A stretch of 25,496 nt of DNA from CAZUZD01 sp964624465. GTDB taxonomy: Bacteria > Planctomycetota > Planctomycetia > Isosphaerales > Isosphaeraceae. The DNA lies in assembly GCA_964624465.1 (NCBI GenBank), contig CAZUZD010000053.1:1-25496 (forward strand). Reading direction: 5' to 3'. Every line of letters begins with the position of its first letter. Within the stretch, counting starts at the first letter, position 1. The notes below the pieces were generated by a model. That model had not been told where the DNA came from, did no database searches, and worked only from the letters and a program-made list of their open reading frames with translations. A program made the position numbers and the translations under genes. Below are positions 21,379-25,496 of the stretch, in pieces.

Positions 21379-24219
21379 TCAGTTGCTGGCGGTCGAGGAG
21401 GGCTTCGCACCGCGATGCTCATGGGCCGGCGCCCAGGCGGGCAGGTCCAGGTGCTGCTCGACCTCGAAGAACGGGACCATCCAGGCCTGTCGCGCGTAGT
21501 AGGAGGATAGCCAGCCAACGTACTGCGTGAGCAGGTGCTGCACTCTCTGGTCGTGCGGCCAATCATCGAGGCCCCGATCGAGCGGCCCAACGAGGTGGAC
21601 CGAGACATCCAGGGGTTCGTGAAAGATCGATTCCACCACGAAGACCGTGGCACGGGTCCAGAGCGCCAGCTCGGCGAATCCGGTCAAGAAGCCACGGCGT
21701 CGGCCGTGGAACGGGAACTGAACCGCCTGGCTCGTGCCTTGCACGCCGTCGCCATGAATCTCGACAACTCGCCCCTCAGCCAGGTGCTTTCGGGCCAGGT
21801 CGAGCTGATGCACGTAGATCGCCGTCGCGTCCAGCGCGGTGGGCCGGTCGATCTGCTGGATCACATGGCGGGCATCGGTGACGCGGAAGTCCGACAGGCC
21901 CAGGGGCCGGAACCAGCGCCTGGCGTGATCATGGCTGCGGACCAGGAGTACGCCCCGGCCCGCTCGGGTCGCGTCCTCCAGCGCTTCCCAGCCGATCACC
22001 CTGGCGGCTCGAGCGCCGGCGCGATCGGAACCGCCCCGCAGATCACCGGGCACGCCGATCCCATAGCGGTCGATCAAGTAGCAGTACAGACTCTGCGCCA
22101 GAAAAGTCTCCAGAGCGAGCGAGCTCCGGACCTCGGCGTGGAACTGGGTCAGGCGGGGAACCATCTGACCGAAGAGACGCCGGCCGACGGGACGCCGGGT
22201 GAGCGCGGCGAGCAGAGCCGCGGCGCGTGACGGTCCCGCCGCCCCGAGCACCCGGTCGACGAGCTGCGTCGGTAGGTTCCAGTTCTGGGCCAGACGCTGG
22301 GGTTTGCTGGCGCGGATGAACCCTTCGGCTCGATCGAAGATCTCATCAGAGCGTTCCAGCCGTGGGCCGGCCGACTCCGGGGCGGCCGTCGGGGCGGTCT
22401 GGGTCTCGGGCGGCGCGGTCACCGGTGCCGGAGCTGGCCGGTCGAGCAAATGGGCCAGTTGCCGGACCGTCGGGTTCGCGAAGAACTCCCGGGTCGGAAT
22501 CACGCCCCCCAGGTGCTGCTCGATCTCGATCAGGAGCCGCACCGAGAGCAGCGAATGGCCCCCGAGCTCGACAAACGGGTCGTCGATCCCGATGCCATCG
22601 ATGGCAAGCAGCCTGGACCAGAGCGCGGCCAGCCGCGCCTCGGTCTCGGTCCGGGGCGCCACGAACGGAGCCTTCAAGGCGGGGCGCTCGCGTCCCGGCG
22701 GGGGCAGGGCCCAGACGTTGACCTTGCCGCTCGGCAGCAGGGGGAACTCGGGCAGGACGATCCAGCGCGCGGGCACGGCGTAATCGGGCAGGCTCTCCGC
22801 GAGTTGTGCGGTCAGGCGGGCACCGGTGACGCCCGAGCCAGGAGCCAGACGGACGTAGCCCAGCAGACAGTCGTGGGCCTGGTCCAGCACGACGACGGCC
22901 TGCCGTACGCCGGGCAGGGCCTGCACCGCGATCTCCACCTGGCCCAGCACCACCCGATACCCGCGCACCTTCACCTGCGCATCGCGACGGCCCTGGAGTT
23001 CAAGCGCGCCGTCGGGCCGGAGCCGGCCCAGATCGCCGGTCCGGTAGATCCAGTCGCCGTTGCCGTCGTCGGCCTGGCGGAACGCGGCGCCGGTCAGGGC
23101 CGGCTCACCCCAGTACCCGGGTGCGATGAACCGGCTCAGGATCTCGATCTCGCCGGTTTCCCCGGGGGCCACCTCCGCGCCGGCCTCGTCGCAGATCAGG
23201 ATACGTTTGCCAGGAACTGCATGCCCGACGTCCAGCACCTCCGCGCCGGGAGTGGAGTCCAGGGTCAAGAGGGCCAGGCTCATCAGACTCGCTTCGGTCG
23301 AACCGTACGAGCTGATGAGCAGGCACTCCGGGGCCACCAGCGGCCAGATCCGTTCGAAATCGGTCCGCAGCTTCCGCCCCGACGGATACAGGCGGCACAG
23401 GTGCGGGAACCGCTCGTGGGGCCCCAGGCTGTCGAGCCACTGGCGAAGCAGCTCGACGGAGCACGGCAGGTAGGTGATCGGCTGGGCCGTCAGCCAGCGG
23501 CTCAGAGCCTGCAGGCCGCGGGACTGCACCGTGAACGGGCAGTAGGCGGCCCCCGTCAGCAGGCTCTTGAACAGGTCGGCCGCCCCCGCACTGAAGCCGC
23601 AGTGGCGGAGGCCCGCCAGCCGGTGCCCGGGTCCGATCAGGCCCAGCCGATGCTCACACCAGGCCCGGTGCGCCAGCATCCGGTGCGGGTAGATCACCCC
23701 CTTGGACAATCCGGTCGAGCCCGAGGTGAAGATCAGGGCGGCGATCGAGTCAGCCGTCGTGTGATTGGCCAGGGTCGGGGCGGGCGTGGTGTCGAGAGGC
23801 CCGAGCGTTTCGACTCGGGCGCCAGGCGGGCCAATTGCGCGGGCCAGGGCCTCGAGCGGCTCGGCCGCCAGCAGCAGGCGAGCCCCGCTCGCGGCGGCGA
23901 TCGGCCGCAGGAAGCCCGCCGGCTGCCGTGGATCGAGCAGCACGAACGCCTTGTGCGCCTTGATCACACCCAGGATGCCCGCCACCTGCAGGCAGGACGG
24001 CTCGGTCAGCAGCAGCACCGGGACGTTCTCGGGCCCCAGCGACTCAAGGATGCGCCGGGCGAGATGGGTCGAGGCGGCATCGAGCTCGCCATAGCTGAGC
24101 TGGGGCCCATCCGCCTCGATCACCGCCAGGGCCGCGGGATCGCGGGCGACGACCTGGTTCCAGACCGCGATGAGGGAGCGGTCAGCCACACACGGGTCGG
24201 AGTCGAGTGGAGGCGTCAT
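21379..24219 (-). CDS. adenylation - carrier protein - LpxL-like acyltransferase fusion
   Basis: The 946-residue protein has three parts. Residues 1-515 are an NRPS-type adenylation domain: A3 FTSGSTGLSKG at 164-174, A5 YGSTE at 305-309, A7 YRTGDLG at 392-398, A8 GRRDAQVKVRGYRV at 410-423, and A10 LPSGKVN with Lys499. In the A4 region GFSAGAADLF replaces the usual F-D-x-S, so the Asp that binds an alpha-amino group is absent (Ser210). Residues 520-595 are a carrier domain with ELGGHSLLS; Ser556 is the phosphopantetheine site. A proline/alanine linker leads to an LpxL/HtrB-like acyltransferase domain at about 640-930 (GRGVLLVRSHDHARRW, then GDGVQGTSQAVQFPFHGR and GFLTGFAELALWTRATVFVV). Its HX4D/E motif is not canonical. 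No condensation or thioesterase domain is present. It likely activates an acid, tethers it and passes it to an acceptor, perhaps a lipid. ATG 24219 has no clear ribosome binding site; it lies 35 bp after the ALDH gene. Confidence 0.85.
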   Translation of the reverse strand: MTPPLDSDPCVADRSLIAVWNQVVARDPAALAVIEADGPQLSYGELDAASTHLARRILESLGPENVPVLLLTEPSCLQVAGILGVIKAHKAFVLLDPRQPAGFLRPIAAASGARLLLAAEPLEALARAIGPPGARVETLGPLDTTPAPTLANHTTADSIAALIFTSGSTGLSKGVIYPHRMLAHRAWCEHRLGLIGPGHRLAGLRHCGFSAGAADLFKSLLTGAAYCPFTVQSRGLQALSRWLTAQPITYLPCSVELLRQWLDSLGPHERFPHLCRLYPSGRKLRTDFERIWPLVAPECLLISSYGSTEASLMSLALLTLDSTPGAEVLDVGHAVPGKRILICDEAGAEVAPGETGEIEILSRFIAPGYWGEPALTGAAFRQADDGNGDWIYRTGDLGRLRPDGALELQGRRDAQVKVRGYRVVLGQVEIAVQALPGVRQAVVVLDQAHDCLLGYVRLAPGSGVTGARLTAQLAESLPDYAVPARWIVLPEFPLLPSGKVNVWALPPPGRERPALKAPFVAPRTETEARLAALWSRLLAIDGIGIDDPFVELGGHSLLSVRLLIEIEQHLGGVIPTREFFANPTVRQLAHLLDRPAPAPVTAPPETQTAPTAAPESAGPRLERSDEIFDRAEGFIRASKPQRLAQNWNLPTQLVDRVLGAAGPSRAAALLAALTRRPVGRRLFGQMVPRLTQFHAEVRSSLALETFLAQSLYCYLIDRYGIGVPGDLRGGSDRAGARAARVIGWEALEDATRAGRGVLLVRSHDHARRWFRPLGLSDFRVTDARHVIQQIDRPTALDATAIYVHQLDLARKHLAEGRVVEIHGDGVQGTSQAVQFPFHGRRRGFLTGFAELALWTRATVFVVESIFHEPLDVSVHLVGPLDRGLDDWPHDQRVQHLLTQYVGWLSSYYARQAWMVPFFEVEQHLDLPAWAPAHEHRGAKPSSTASN

Positions 24220-24254
24220 CGGAGACCAGAGGGGCTCAGGAGCCGGGGCGCGGC

Positions 24255-25496
24255 TCAGGCGCGGTAGACGGTTTGCCAGCGGGTGTGGAACTCGAGGTCG
24301 GCCACGCCATGCTCGGGAGCACCGACGCCCGAGGCCTTCCAGCCACCGAACGGCGCGTCGGCCCTGGCTCCGGCGGTGGCCTGGTCGAGCTTGAGGATCC
24401 CCGCCCTGGCCCGTTGCAGGAAGTCGCGCTGGCGGTCGGCGCAGGGCGAGAACAGGGCGGCGGCCAGCCCCTGGGCCACGCCGTTGCAGAGGGCCAGGGC
24501 CTGGTCCCAGTCGCGGGCCGGCTGCACCACGACCACGGGCCCGAAGGTCTCTTCCTGCACGATCTCGGCGTCGGGATCGCCGCACAGGATCAGCGTGGGG
24601 GGGTAGTAGAACCCGGGCGATTCCAGCCCGGTTGCGGGCTCCTGGCGCGGGTGCGGGGTGATCGCCCGGGCGCCGCCGGCGACCGCCCGCTCGACCTGGG
24701 CGGCGATCCGTTCCAGGATCCTGGCCGAGATGACCGGCCCGATCTGGGTCGCTGGCTCCAGCGGGTCGCCCCACCGCAGCGCCCGGGTGGCATCGCTCAG
24801 GGCGGCCACGAATGCGTCGTGAATGGACGCCTCGACGATCACCCGGCGGTTGGCCGTGCAGCGCTGACCCGCCGAGCCGAAGCCAGCCGCGGCGATCTGG
24901 CTCGCCACGGATGCCAGATCGGCGTCGCCCCAGACGATCGCGGCGTTGTTCCCGCCGAGCTCCCCCTGGAACGGCACGTTGCGACGGGCGCAGAGGGCCA
25001 GGGCCGCGGCACCGGCCTCGATCGAGCCGGTGAGGGTCACGGCTTCGATGGCGGGGTGCTGGATCAGGCGTTCGGCAGTCCGGTGGTCACCTTCCAGGAG
25101 CGTCACCAGGCCCGCCGGCAGCCCCGCCCGGCCGAACCGCTCCTGGAGAGTCCGGGCGATCCCCGTGCCGGGCAGCGCCGGCTTCCAGAGGACGGCGTTG
25201 CCCGCCAGCAGTGCCGGCGCAACCTTACCCATCGGGATCGCCAGCGGGTTGTTCCAGGGGCTGACCAGGGCCATCAGGCCATGCGGCCGTCGGTACGCCT
25301 GCCAGCCAGGGCCCGAGGCACCGCGATCGGAGTCGGGCCAGAGCCCGACCGCCGACTCGATCAGGTCGACGCCGAACCGGACCTCCAGGCGGGCCTCGGC
25401 GATCGGCTTGCCGGTGTCGAGGGCGATCCCCAGCGCCAGGGGCTCGGCGTCCTCGCGGAGCAGGGCGGCCAGCCTGGACAGGATCGCCTTGCGCTC
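24255..25496 (-). CDS. NAD(P)-dependent aldehyde dehydrogenase family protein (5' partial)
   Basis: Oxidises an aldehyde to the acid. The frame is open to the window edge, so the start lies beyond 25496; 413 residues are seen (a full enzyme has about 450-500). Visible landmarks are ALDTGKPIAEARLEV, then MALVSPWNNPLAIPMGKVAP (cofactor-site Asn), KPALPGTG, and LTGSIEAG. FQGELGGNNAAIV holds the catalytic Glu (partial residue 179) and GFGSAGQRCTANRRV holds the nucleophile Cys (partial residue 213). EETFGPVVVV and FGGWKASG lie near the C terminus. It appears co-transcribed with the adenylation-acyltransferase fusion 35 bp downstream and might supply or remove its acid substrate. Substrate unknown; the ATG at 25274 is internal and not the start. 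Confidence 0.92.
   Translation of the reverse strand, partial: ERKAILSRLAALLREDAEPLALGIALDTGKPIAEARLEVRFGVDLIESAVGLWPDSDRGASGPGWQAYRRPHGLMALVSPWNNPLAIPMGKVAPALLAGNAVLWKPALPGTGIARTLQERFGRAGLPAGLVTLLEGDHRTAERLIQHPAIEAVTLTGSIEAGAAALALCARRNVPFQGELGGNNAAIVWGDADLASVASQIAAAGFGSAGQRCTANRRVIVEASIHDAFVAALSDATRALRWGDPLEPATQIGPVISARILERIAAQVERAVAGGARAITPHPRQEPATGLESPGFYYPPTLILCGDPDAEIVQEETFGPVVVVQPARDWDQALALCNGVAQGLAAALFSPCADRQRDFLQRARAGILKLDQATAGARADAPFGGWKASGVGAPEHGVADLEFHTRWQTVYRA

Noticed and set aside
22450..24267. 605-residue plus-strand open frame
   Set aside because: Mirror of the adenylation-domain gene; no recognisable motif and no ribosome binding site.
1..25496. CRISPR array, rRNA or intact tRNA genes
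   Set aside because: No regularly spaced repeats, no rRNA-like stretch and no complete cloverleaf were found by eye; only one T-arm-like remnant at 10999-11015.

Overview
The window looks like a chromosomal stretch of a planctomycete, most likely class Planctomycetia (Isosphaerales/Gemmatales type). The reasons are the very high G+C, a DUF1501 protein with a twin-arginine leader, a Ser/Thr kinase with an N-terminal CxxC zinc ribbon next to an ECF sigma factor, the surface-protein start motif LESLEARTVMT, an RHS/YD fragment, and CotH plus DUF4956 neighbours. Assignment to a genus is not possible from reading alone. A 10-N assembly gap lies inside the CotH gene.

Layout. 1-3.8 kb, minus strand: DUF4956 membrane protein, CotH-kinase protein with EF-hands, and a secreted NTF2-like protein, preceded by a 51-residue ORF with a strong ribosome binding site. 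4.0-7.2 kb, minus strand: ECF sigma factor followed by a transmembrane Ser/Thr kinase with a C-terminal TPR-like region; a perfect 9-bp hairpin lies between them. 7.2-12 kb is a scarred accessory region. It holds the first 50 or so codons of a surface-protein gene cut off by an internally deleted IS256-family element, an AlkD-like DNA alkylation repair gene, a parallel beta-helix protein, a frameshifted tyrosine-integrase relic and a second copy of the IS256-type end. 12-15.2 kb, plus strand: a neutral-ceramidase-like secreted protein and a DUF1501 protein. 15.2-15.7 kb holds a decayed IS630-type transposase.

15.7-20.8 kb is a compact fructan/sucrose-type utilisation locus. A GntR-HTH/LacI-type sensor regulator is divergent from an operon of PfkB sugar kinase, sugar-porter MFS transporter and secreted GH32 hydrolase. 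The operon genes overlap or nearly touch, and the divergent spacer carries repeated GACAGG/CCTGTC half-sites. The simple reading is extracellular release of fructose by GH32, import by the MFS protein, phosphorylation by the PfkB kinase, and control by the regulator.

20.9-21.0 kb is an RHS fragment. 21.4-25.5 kb, minus strand: an aldehyde dehydrogenase (cut by the window edge) followed 35 bp later by a 946-residue fusion of an adenylation domain, a carrier-protein domain and an LpxL/HtrB-like acyltransferase domain. This fusion is the most unusual protein in the window. Its adenylation domain lacks the Asp that normally binds an alpha-amino group, and its acyltransferase domain lacks the usual HX4D/E motif. 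It could be a self-contained enzyme that activates, tethers and transfers an acyl group, but its substrate cannot be read from the sequence.
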